Source: JAGQWW01 sp041392845 | GTDB taxonomy: Bacteria > Bacteroidota > Bacteroidia > Chitinophagales > Saprospiraceae | Length of the DNA stretch: 64,000 nt | Assembly: GCA_041392845.1 (NCBI GenBank) | Contig: JAWKLG010000015.1 | Location: forward strand, 1 to 64,000 | Direction of reading: 5' to 3' | Part shown: one piece after another, positions 57,069-64,000 of the stretch | Layout: each line of letters starts with the position of its first letter | How positions within the stretch are numbered: position 1 is the stretch's first letter | Position numbers and translations under genes: made by a program | The notes under the pieces: model-generated | The model's input: the letters and a program-made list of their open reading frames with translations, nothing else | The model's database searches: none | What the model was told of the DNA's origin: nothing

Positions 57069-57070
57069 GA

Positions 57071-57478
57071 TTAGGCAAGGCCTACTTTCTTATAAAATTC
57101 CAAAAGTGCTATTTCTTCTTTGGGGTTAGAAAGGTGTTCGATTTTAATAATCTTTAGCTTGGAATTTATCCAGACCTTCTGTTCACATCGGTGAACATGA
57201 GTTAGGTTTTTATGGGTAAGAAAATCTGTAAAATGGATGATAAAACTTTCATTCGAAACCAGTTGAATTCTGCTTTCACCCCAAATCAAATTATCCAATT
57301 TAGCTCTACCTTCCAGCATATTGGTTTCATAAGACTTCCCTATTTCTTCTTTACCTTTTAAAATGGAATTTCCGATATAATAAACGGCCTCACTACTTAA
57401 ATAAAATTTAGCTGTTTCAAAATCATCGGCATCCAGTGCGAAGGCAAAATTTTGAACATTTTCAAAACCTGAATTCAT
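57071..57478 (-). CDS. SnoaL/NTF2-like protein
   Basis: A 135-residue single-domain protein (start ATG 57478) with the cone-shaped NTF2-like pattern: FAFALDADDFETAKFYLSSEA at the N-terminal helices, SILKGKEEIGKSYE, then strands ending KLKIIKIEHL and NPKEE. These proteins bind small hydrophobic ligands or act as isomerases/hydrolases. Catalytic residues cannot be assigned. Convergent with hypE; the stop codons are 2 bp apart. Confidence 0.65.
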   Translation of the reverse strand: MNSGFENVQNFAFALDADDFETAKFYLSSEAVYYIGNSILKGKEEIGKSYETNMLEGRAKLDNLIWGESRIQLVSNESFIIHFTDFLTHKNLTHVHRCEQKVWINSKLKIIKIEHLSNPKEEIALLEFYKKVGLA

Positions 57479-57525
57479 CTTTTTAAATAATACTACAATG
57501 GAAATTCCCAAAAGATTCCCTTACC

Positions 57526-57849
57526 CTATTTAGGGGGAAGTGACATAACATATTCATAACTTTCCTGAAGGTAAGGTTCGAGCTCCTCAGGACGAGATAA
57601 CAAATCATCAGGTACCAGCACATAGTCCTTCATAAAGGCTCCATGAGATTTAAAAGGTCCTGAATCATATTTTTCCTGGAAGGATTTTGCACTTTCTTTA
57701 GGTAGTCGGATACCAAATTGACCTTCTTTATTCAGCAATGAAAACATATATCCATTGGCAGATGTATAAGGCATCGATTTTCCCTTCCTGTCAAAGTTGG
57801 GATTCAGATCTACCAAGGCATCAAATAGTTTGAGATTATTTTCCCACAT
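57526..57849 (-). CDS. TfoX N-terminal-like protein
   Basis: A 107-residue protein resembling the TfoX/Sxy N-terminal domain: KGKSMPYTSANGYMFSLL (the usual 'MFGG..' position), FGIRLPKESAKSF, GAFMKDYVLVPDDLL, and a last helix YLQESYEYVMSLP. TfoX was named for competence regulation in Gammaproteobacteria, but the lone N-terminal domain in other bacteria is uncharacterised. It lies 47 bp before the NTF2-like gene on the same strand. Confidence 0.6.
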   Translation of the reverse strand: MWENNLKLFDALVDLNPNFDRKGKSMPYTSANGYMFSLLNKEGQFGIRLPKESAKSFQEKYDSGPFKSHGAFMKDYVLVPDDLLSRPEELEPYLQESYEYVMSLPPK

Positions 57850-57889
57850 GATTTTCTTTTTTTTAAAAATAAGAAATCGATAAAAAAAG

Positions 57890-57918
57890 AGGTCAAATCC
57901 TGGTGATTTGACCTTTTT
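57890..57918 (-). terminator. Two-way rho-independent terminator
   Basis: AGGTCAAATC, loop CTGGT, GATTTGACCT: a perfect 10-bp stem with T tracts on both sides (A7 at 57882-57888, T5 after). It lies just after the stop of the 50-residue gene (minus strand). Confidence 0.88.
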
Positions 57919-57921
57919 CCT

Positions 57922-58074
57922 TTAATCTTCAAGGAAATCCTCTAAGTCATCTAAATCAAACTTCCTCAAAGCCTTTTCAAGATCTGATTCGTCAACATTA
58001 TCTCCTTCAATTTCTACTATAAACCTGTTTCCTACAAAAATGAAGATCTCACCGGACCTTTGAATTCTTGTCAT
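57922..58074 (-). CDS. Small acidic protein, 50 residues
   Basis: ATG 58074 to TAA 57922. The protein begins MTRIQRSGEIFIFVGNRF, then a beta-type stretch, and ends in an acidic helix (LRKFDLDDLEDFLED). No signal peptide. Codon pattern and an immediate terminator support a real gene. It follows the 40-residue gene by 15 bp, so the two are likely co-transcribed. I recognise no family. Confidence 0.55.
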   Translation of the reverse strand: MTRIQRSGEIFIFVGNRFIVEIEGDNVDESDLEKALRKFDLDDLEDFLED

Positions 58075-58089
58075 AAGATTTTTAGTTCT

Positions 58090-58212
58090 TTATGCCTCAA
58101 TGATAGTGGTTCTTTCATATCCATCACTATTTTCGCGGTCAAATTCGATTTTGGCCCAAGGAGCAAGACTTTCAACTATCCCTGAAAATCCTCCAATATC
58201 TGATACCTTCAT
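58090..58212 (-). CDS. Small protein, 40 residues
   Basis: ATG 58212 to TAA 58090: begins MKVSDIGGFSGIVESLAPWA and ends YERTTIIEA, preceded by a purine-rich stretch (GAGGAAAAATAAAA). No known family. Placed directly upstream of the 50-residue gene. Confidence 0.45.
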   Translation of the reverse strand: MKVSDIGGFSGIVESLAPWAKIEFDRENSDGYERTTIIEA

Positions 58213-58344
58213 TTTTATTTTTCCTCAATTAATTTCATACGTAGCTTTGGCCGTTGAAATATTAAACCCAAAGACTTGCAGTAGACTCATCTTCTCAGAA
58301 TCGGTTTTATCAAAACTACCTATTGAGCTTGGTAGTACTTTAGT

Positions 58345-58548
58345 TCACTGAAATGAACGATCTTTTTTGTTATGTTTTTCTTTAGCATCATTGATGGTAG
58401 ATTTTGTACTTTCTATGGCTTCGTCCAGCATTTGTCCGGGTGTTTTATCATTATCGACTCCCAGATTTATTTCTTCGCTTGGTTTGGTTCGTAGGCGATA
58501 AAAACCAATGGCGTTATAATAAGGTTAAAAACGATTGATACTTATTCA
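58345..58548 (-). pseudogene. Small membrane protein remnant, frameshifted
   Basis: Reading the minus strand, MNKYQ from ATG 58548 leads, after a 1-base shift, into a membrane segment IVFNLIITPLVFIAYEPNQAKK, then after another shift into EEINLGVDNDKTPGQMLDEA and a charged helix to a TGA at 58345. Each piece looks coding but no single frame connects them. It may be a decayed or misassembled small membrane protein. In-frame coding-like sequence continues past the TGA to about 58220. Confidence 0.35.
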
Positions 58549-58729
58549 TCTGATTTATTTTTGTTTGCGACAAAATAAAAAAGCGCTTTGGCCAAATCAA
58601 TTTATTGTCGGCCAAATAAGCCTTTTTTTAGAAATATATTGGTTCGAAAAGGACGAATACCAAGTTTAATTTTAAATTTACACTTTCCGTACAAAGTACA
58701 CTTATTCACTACAAAACAACAAACCCTAT

Positions 58730-60418
58730 ATGAAAAGTCAATTGGCTGTACTGGATTTTTTAGTCATTGGTGCTTACTTCCTTTTTGTTTTTGTGTTAGC
58801 CTGGTGGGTAACCGTTCAGGAAAAAAGAAAAAAGGCAGAATCGTATGGTTCTTCAGACTATTTTCTGGTGGAAAAAATGTAGGCTGGTTTGTAATTGGAG
58901 CTTCCCTTTTCGCTTCTAATATTGGTTCAGAGCATTTAGTAGGATTGGCAGGTTCAGGCGCGCAAGGTGATATGGCTGCTGCACAATTTGAATTACTGGC
59001 ATCTTTAATTTTGATATTATTAGGTTGGGTATTTGTGCCTTTTTATATCAAAAGTGGTGTTTTTACCATGCCTGAATTTTTGGAAAAAAGATATTCCTCA
59101 GGAGCAAGAACCTATTTGTCCATTATTTCAATATTTGCATACATTCTCACCAAAATTTCGTAACCATTTTCTGCCGGAGCGCTTGTTTTTGAAGTATTGG
59201 GAATCGAATTCTGGACGGGAGCAATTTTAGTGGTTTTGGCAACCGGTGTTTACACCATTTTTGGTGGTTTAAGAGCTGTAATTTATACAGACATGTTGCA
59301 GATGTTTGTATTCCTCTTTTCATCCATAGCGATAGTGTATTTTGGTTTTGAAGCATTGGGATGGTTGGGATGGTATGATGAACACCATTTCCACCGGAGC
59401 TGTGTTAGCATGGAAGGCATAAGGAGTCGACTTTCTTCAACTTATGGCGACCTTCTGACGATCCAAGTTATCCATGGGACCGGAATATTATTTGGTGCAC
59501 CCATTCTTGGGGTCGGCATTGGTGTACCGACTGGTTTATTGTACAAAGAGTTCTCTGCAAAAATCAAAGTGAAGCACGAAAAGGAACCATCTTCGCCGGC
59601 TTCCTTAAATTGTTGCCACTTTTCATATTCATCATTCCTGGAACGTTGCATTTGCATTGTTGGCAAAGGGATTGATCGATTTAGAAGGTACACCCGAAAA
59701 GCATTACCGGCACTTGTCAATCAATTCTTACCCGATGGATTTCGGGGTTTGGTTTTGGCTGGATTGTTTGCAGCTTTAATGAGTTCTTTATCGTCAGTTT
59801 TCAACTCAACCTCTACCCTATTCACCATAGATTTTTATAAAAAATACAATCCGGATGCACCGGAAAAAAAGATTGGTCTTGGTTACCAGTTAGCAACCAT
59901 CGTATTGGTAGTCTTAAGTCTCGCCTGGATTCCATTTATGAAAAGCATGATGGAGGGGAAGTAGTTTCTATCAATATTTACAGTATTCAAGCATACATTT
60001 CTCCTCCAATTGCAGCAGCATTTCTTCTTGGATTATTCATGAAGAGACTCAATGCCAAAGGAGCAATCACAGCCTTATGGGTAGATTTGGACTGGGAATG
60101 ATACGATTGGGTATGGAATATTACAGCGGCACTTCAGATTGGAGTCCTGCAGAAGGTGGCTTATTGGACTTGTTTGTAAACAGCAATTTCCTGCATTTTG
60201 CCATTTTCCTTTTCATTATATCATCCCTTACGATGATTTTAGTAAGTTATACAGCACCTGCTTTCTCTGCAGAAAAACTCAAAAATGTAGTTTACGTCAA
60301 ACCAGAAAAATCCGGCGAAGGATTCAATCCCGGCAATCGAGATTTCTGGTTGACCCTGGCATTGATAGCAGCAGTACTACTTATCTGGATTATCTTCAGT
60401 CCAATCGTATTGGGCTAG
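58730..60418 (+). pseudogene. Sodium:sugar-type symporter, multiple frameshifts
   Basis: Sodium:solute symporter (SSS) family related to SGLT. Start ATG 58730 (MKSQLAVLDFLVIGAYFLFV). Frame breaks that I can place: about 58866 (before GGKNVGWFVIGASLFASN); 59161-59185 (TAA in frame, where a shifted reading gives VTIF; probably a deletion plus a compensating insertion); about 59508 (before WCTDWFIVQRV); about 59640 (before AFALLAKGLIDLEGTPEK); about 59700 (before ALPALVNQFLPDGFRGLV); about 59958 (before GGEVVSINIYSIQAYISPP); and about 60083 (before GRFGLGMIRLGMEYYSG). The family order of segments is complete to the end. Strong decay or bad consensus. The TAG stop is the first element of a heptad array. 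Confidence 0.9.
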
Positions 60419-60480
60419 GTGCTGGGCGCTGGGTGCTAGGTGCTGGGTTCTAGGTGCTAGGTTCTAGGTGCTGGGTACTG
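60418..60480 (+). repeat. GGTGCTR heptad array, nine units
   Basis: Nine contiguous 7-bp units (GGTGCTG, GGCGCTG, GGTGCTA, GGTGCTG, GGTTCTA, GGTGCTA, GGTTCTA, GGTGCTG, GGTACTG). The array starts at the last base of the symporter TAG stop. Degenerate TCTACGA/TTTGTGA heptads follow to about 60510. Confidence 0.95.
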
Positions 60481-60558
60481 GGGCTTATCTACGATTTGTG
60501 ATTATTCCTTATTTACGGTCCAAATAGATGCTGCAAATTAATTGCATGCGTCGTTCCC

Positions 60559-60577
60559 GGGTTGGCTCAGCCAACCC
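60559..60577. repeat. Perfect hairpin between two heptad arrays
   Basis: GGGTTGG, loop CTCAG, CCAACCC: a 7-bp perfect stem midway between the plus-sense and minus-sense heptad arrays. No T tract. Confidence 0.7.
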
Positions 60578-60589
60578 CTACTTTAATAC

Positions 60590-60622
60590 CAGCACCTAGT
60601 ACCCAGCACCCAGCCCCCAGTA
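60590..60622 (-). repeat. GGTGCTR heptad array, minus sense
   Basis: On the minus strand, directly after the TGA stop of the Kazal gene: TACTG then GGGGCTG, GGTGCTG, GGTACTA, GGTGCTG. This is the reverse orientation of the array at 60418, so both read outward from their own upstream gene. Confidence 0.92.
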
Positions 60623-61072
60623 TCATCTCCTTTTAATATCAATAATTTCAACTTCCTGAAAAGAAGTTCCGGCCAGTCCGCACTGAATAGATGAAAGTTG
60701 TTTTTTAAAAGTTACCCTTACCTTCAGCTTGTCTTCTTTAAAATCATTCGACAAATTGGATGGATTGTAGCGAATGTCGTCATCCATAACGTCCAGGGCT
60801 ATTTGCCATCCACAACCATCAGCGGCAATTGGGCCGGTGTCATAAATTGTCGCATTATGGGTTTCTTCACAGAATCCGGGAGTATAATCTACTCCTGCAC
60901 ATTCTGCATAACAATCGTTTGGGTAAACCATACCATCCGAACCACATACCGGTGCGTAGATTTCATAACAAATACAATCTGTTGGAGCGGGCTCTACATT
61001 GTCCTTGCAACAAGAAGCCAAACTCAGAAAAGAAATACTTAAAAAAAGGATCAAATTCTTAGGTGTTAGCAT
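60623..61072 (-). CDS. Kazal-type protease inhibitor lipoprotein
   Basis: A 149-residue lipoprotein (lipobox LASC near residue 21). The Kazal domain at about 33-70 has the classic CxC...Y-x-PVCGSDGxxYxNxCxAxCAG...GxC pattern (CICYEIYAPVCGSDG, YPNDCYAECAGVDY, GFC). The C-terminal half (about 75-149) is a separate domain with two further cysteines. Kazal domains inhibit serine proteases; a surface-exposed bacterial one may protect against own or foreign proteases. The target protease cannot be inferred. Confidence 0.88.
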   Translation of the reverse strand: MLTPKNLILFLSISFLSLASCCKDNVEPAPTDCICYEIYAPVCGSDGMVYPNDCYAECAGVDYTPGFCEETHNATIYDTGPIAADGCGWQIALDVMDDDIRYNPSNLSNDFKEDKLKVRVTFKKQLSSIQCGLAGTSFQEVEIIDIKRR

Positions 61073-61156
61073 AATTGAATTTTTTAGTTCAACAAGCTAG
61101 ACGGAAGAAATTGTTCAGAGGGTTAGGTTAACAGGAAAGAAAAATAAGATAGGCAC

Positions 61157-61192
61157 AAAAAAAAACGGCAGCGACTCGTTGGAGTCACTGCC
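61157..61192 (-). terminator. Orphan minus-strand terminator
   Basis: Read on the minus strand: GGCAGTGACTC, loop CAAC, GAGTCGCTGCC, G, then nine Ts. An 11-bp stem with one mismatch. No protein gene on the minus strand lies upstream (61193-61649), so something noncoding or unrecognised ends here. Confidence 0.85.
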
Positions 61193-61330
61193 AGAAGCAA
61201 ACAAACTTCTATAAAGAAAAAGGCTTTCCGAATTTGGGGACAAAACCATGGGTTTTGTCGAGGTCTCAAAACCAACCTTTGCAGGAATTAAAGGATTTTG
61301 AGAAAACAGAACCTGCTTTTTTAAAACATA
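61157..61330 (-). ncRNA. Candidate small RNA
   Basis: Upstream of the orphan terminator on the same strand are a perfect hairpin (GACAAAACC, ATG, GGTTTTGTC at 61239-61259) and a longer-range GCAGG/CCTGC pairing (about 61282-61317), with no ORF. This suggests a structured RNA of about 170-180 nt. The 5' end is a guess, no promoter was identified, and I recognise no known RNA family. The rest of 61331-61649 is very AT-rich with nothing else seen. Confidence 0.35.
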
Positions 61331-61649
61331 TTCCGTTCATTTTTTCGAACACATTAAGAAATTTCAAATATTATGCCAATTGCTAATGTTATTCTGAAAT
61401 TTTCTTTTTTATTTAAAAAATAAATGCGGCGTTTGCATTTATAAATCAACCTTTTAACAATTAAAATTTTTATAATAGGATGATTTTTATCCCTATAACG
61501 CTGGAAGTCGAAAGACTGTTTCAAATTTTATTTAATTTTTTATAATATATAATTTATACATGTCTAAAATCAATACAAATAGTTCCTAAAAAGGAGAATT
61601 ATTAAATATCCTTCTTAATTTTCCTGCCTAATTTTCAATCTTTTCAACT

Positions 61650-62764
61650 ATGGATTTCTTTAAGCTTCGTGGTACATTAAGCAGGAAGGAAAATATTTTA
61701 CTGGCAATTGCAGGCTTTATTCTATTTGTAGGATTGTGGTGGGCAGTAGCTGAAGGATCTTCAAAAAAGATTCCGGTGGTAGAAACTACTGAATACTTGC
61801 CTTCTACCCTTGACAACGATTCAACCCAACTGGCCAAGCTTGATTCTATCCTGGCAGCAGATTCCTTGAAAATGTTGAATGCTAGCGAATTCAAGAAAGT
61901 TTATCCTATTCTTCCTACTCCCCCACAGGTTGTATCGTCCTTCCCAACCCTTTTTAAAAAAGATAATGTCTTATGGCATACCTGGGTATCCGTTTGGAGA
62001 AATTTCAAAGGATACTTTTGGGCCATTTTGTTATCCATACCATTAGGATTTGTCATGGGATTATTTCCAGGATTCAAGGGAATGTTTGAAATCAAGTCGA
62101 TGCCTTGAGGTATTTACCCCTTACAGCCTTGACCGGATTGTTTATACTTTGGTTTGGGACTACGGAAGAAATGAAAGTGGCATTTCTTGCCTTTGGTATC
62201 ATAGTTTATTTACTACCCGTGGTAGTTCAACGCATTGATGAGGTGGAAGAAACCTATTTAAAAACAGTTTTCACCCTTGGTGCCAAAACCTGGCAAACGA
62301 TTAAATCGGTATTTATTCCATCGGTTATGTCAAAATTGATGGATGACATCAGGGTTTTGACAGCCATCTCTTGGACTTACATCATCATCGCAGAATACAT
62401 TAATCGCGAAGATGGTATTGGAGGTATGATCCAATTGAAACAGCGTTTTCAAAAACGTCCTGACATGTTCGGAATCCTGATAATCATCATTTTAGTAGGA
62501 TTCCTACAGGACAGAATTTTTGTTTATCTCGACAAGCGATTATTTCCACATAAATATTACAAACAGGCTTTGAAAGGAATCCGGGAAGTAGAATATGCAT
62601 TGTATGCAATTGCAGGAATTGTAGCATTAAAAATATTTCAGGAAATTTGGTTGCCTGATTTTAATAGCTCCTTTAATAATATAGTTTTCATAGTATTGAC
62701 CTCAGCTATATTATTGGTTTTATATGGAGAATATAACATTCGAACAAAAACAGCAAAAGGATAA
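61650..62764 (+). pseudogene. ABC permease (SsuC/TauC type), one frameshift
   Basis: About 370 residues of a binding-protein-dependent ABC permease of the nitrate/sulfonate/taurine class. First frame (61650 on): MDFFKLRGTLSRKENIL, a membrane segment, a periplasmic linker, then LPTPPQVVSSFPTLF, HTWVSVWRNFKGYFWAILLSIPLG. Second frame from about 62100: DALRYLPLTALTGLFILWFGTTEE, then EAA-loop-like TLGAKTWQTIKSVFIPS and more membrane segments to 62764. One base is missing at about 62099 (between FEIKS and DALRY). Known family members have an ATPase next door; none is visible. Substrate unknown. A real frameshift or a sequencing error. Confidence 0.85.
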
Positions 62765-62946
62765 AATATCTTTGGTTTCTTTTCATTATGATTTCAGAAT
62801 ACTCAATCAGGTTTTATACAATAAATATCAACTTTGAAGGAAAAGGAATTTAATCCGAAAGTTGCGGCAGATTCAGAAAAATGCCGTAAAATAATTTTAG
62901 GGTAATGATTAAAAATTTTGTCCTTTAAAAAATAAATCCTTGAAAT

Positions 62947-63669
62947 ATGAATCTTCTAAAACTTACTCTTGTTACCAGCTTTGCACTGTTGAGTATTGGT
63001 AGTAAGGCCCAATTAAGACCAGGTACACTTTCAACCAAAACACAGGCTGACATCAATTTCGCGGTTTCCGGCATGAGCATTCCAGAAATTGGGAACCTAA
63101 ACAGTTTTGATAAAAACTATATCAACCTGGACCTGGATCAGATTCTTTACATTCAAGTATCTAATTTATATCAATTTGGAATCGGTGCTGGCATCGGTCT
63201 GTATTCTGCAGAAGAAAGAAGATTTTTTTCAAGTGGCGAGCAATTAGTTGACGCAGGAGCGACCCACCTGCGAATGTCCGTGTACAATCGGATTATAAGC
63301 AGATTTTCTGACAAAATTGGAATGATGCATGAAATCCAATTCAGACTCCAATACGGAACTTTTGAAAGGCTTTCTTTCAATAATGGTGAAATCATTCAAG
63401 GGAATGTCAATATTCTTGGGTTAGGGTACAATCCGACTTTGTATTATTTTATAAAAGACAACATCTCACTGGAAGCCTCCATCCATGGACTTACCATTTT
63501 AAGAACCAGGTTTTCACCCAGAGAAGATGAATTTTTCTTTTTCAATCCCGAAATACTACCTAGATTAAAAATGGGGCTAAGTGTTGGAATGACCTACCAT
63601 TTCGCCCAACCAGACCCTGAAAAGGAATCAACCACAAAGAAGAAAAAAAGAAAACGCAGAAAAAGATAA
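62947..63669 (+). CDS. Outer-membrane barrel protein with basic tail
   Basis: A 240-residue exported protein (signal peptide ending SKAQ, about residue 21). Beta-barrel-like strands (LYQFGIGAGIGLYSAEERRF, INLDLDQILYIQVSNL, LKMGLSVGMTYHFAQ) suggest an outer-membrane protein of about ten strands. The last ~20 residues are nearly all Lys/Arg (KKKKRKRRKR), an unusual tail that would face the periplasm. I do not recognise the family. It follows the permease gene by 182 bp. Confidence 0.6.
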   Translation: MNLLKLTLVTSFALLSIGSKAQLRPGTLSTKTQADINFAVSGMSIPEIGNLNSFDKNYINLDLDQILYIQVSNLYQFGIGAGIGLYSAEERRFFSSGEQLVDAGATHLRMSVYNRIISRFSDKIGMMHEIQFRLQYGTFERLSFNNGEIIQGNVNILGLGYNPTLYYFIKDNISLEASIHGLTILRTRFSPREDEFFFFNPEILPRLKMGLSVGMTYHFAQPDPEKESTTKKKKRKRRKR

Positions 63670-63676
63670 AACGGAG

Positions 63677-63722
63677 CAGGACATTTAATATGTCTTGATT
63701 TGCTGGCACTTGTCCTGATTTT
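63677..63722 (+). terminator. Possible terminator
   Basis: CAGGACA (63677-63683) pairs with TGTCCTG (63711-63717) across a 27-nt loop, followed by ATTTTTAT. The large loop makes it weak. 63723-63952 shows nothing else. Confidence 0.4.
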
Positions 63723-63952
63723 TATAAAATTTTCGGGCTACGATTTCCGAAGCCTTTAAAAAAGGAAGCGTGAAAGTCGTACACCAAATTGCATAAATTC
63801 CAGATATCCAATAAATTATCCTGCCAGGCATATTAGCAGTACAATCTTTTACTCATAATCGGGCATTTTCTATTCAGGTATATTATTTTTGCCGTCCTTT
63901 AGCTTTAGGATTAATTCCTGAGGCATTCTCTTTTGATTTAAATAGAAATATC

Positions 63953-64000
63953 TTGGAAAAAAAGACGGTACTTTCTGCCATTCAACCAACTGGTGACATC
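63953..64000 (+). CDS. trpS: Tryptophanyl-tRNA synthetase, first 16 codons
   Basis: TTG 63953 opens (M)EKKTVLSAIQPTGDI, the N-terminal strand and substrate-binding segment of class I tryptophanyl-tRNA synthetases, which continue HLGN after IQPTG. The gene runs off the window. The TTG start is chosen because no ATG lies in frame nearby; a frame or start upstream (LGLIPEAFSFDLNRNI) is open but unlike the family. Confidence 0.75.
   Translation, partial: MEKKTVLSAIQPTGDI

Overview
The window looks like chromosome of a member of the Bacteroidota, probably the Saprospiria. The evidence is two large secreted proteins with type IX secretion (T9SS) C-terminal sorting domains, SprB-type repeats, WG-repeat and YwqK-type proteins, a NhaC-type antiporter, Bacteroidota-style promoters (TAnnTTTG) in front of the metal-resistance operons, and no Proteobacteria-like operons. 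No phage, CRISPR array or insertion sequence was seen.

Layout. 0-7.8 kb (all minus strand): an OppC-type permease, a small outer-membrane protein, then a compact unit of an ornithine/alanine-type racemase, a divergent alanine racemase, an M20 amidohydrolase and a sodium:solute symporter with an in-frame stop, followed by rpsU and a GNAT acetyltransferase. 8-13 kb (plus): membrane and outer-membrane proteins and a secreted pectinesterase-like protein. 13-18 kb: tRNA-Pro, tRNA-Val and a minus-strand glycosyltransferase operon. 18-32 kb: WG-repeat protein, SCO lipoprotein, YwqK lipoprotein, NhaC antiporter, FG-GAP/T9SS protein, PLPBP (YggS), retropepsin-like protease, and a serine hydrolase homologue that has lost catalytic residues. 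32-44 kb: a 1529-residue SprB-repeat protein, folD, a DinB protein, prmA and a 1515-residue protein of unknown function. 44-57 kb: hydrogenase accessory genes (maturation protease and cytochrome b on one side, hypE on the other) flank an 11-kb metal-resistance segment that begins with a decapitated parA and ends at tRNA-Leu. 57-64 kb: small genes, a heavily frameshifted sodium symporter, a Kazal-type inhibitor lipoprotein, an orphan minus-strand terminator that suggests an RNA gene, a frameshifted ABC permease, an outer-membrane protein and the first codons of trpS.

The metal segment holds two minus-strand operons. One is DUF6660, a CzcA-TolC fusion, CzcB and a Fur-family regulator. The other is a methyltransferase-like membrane protein, MerT/GDCCVxC, a VOC protein and a Zn/Cd-type P1B ATPase. 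Both start with the same 22-bp operator-like sequence at identical distance from a TAnnTTTG promoter element, so one regulator probably controls both.

The most unusual signal is a set of tandem arrays with 7- or 8-bp units but different unit sequences (GGTGCTR, RTNACGA, ACGAGCNW, AACCCTTC, ATTCAAC). They sit at gene 3' ends, read in the sense of the upstream gene where this can be judged, and repeatedly supply or touch the stop codon. A second theme is local clusters of frameshifts beside long intact genes, which may be real decay or poor consensus sequence.
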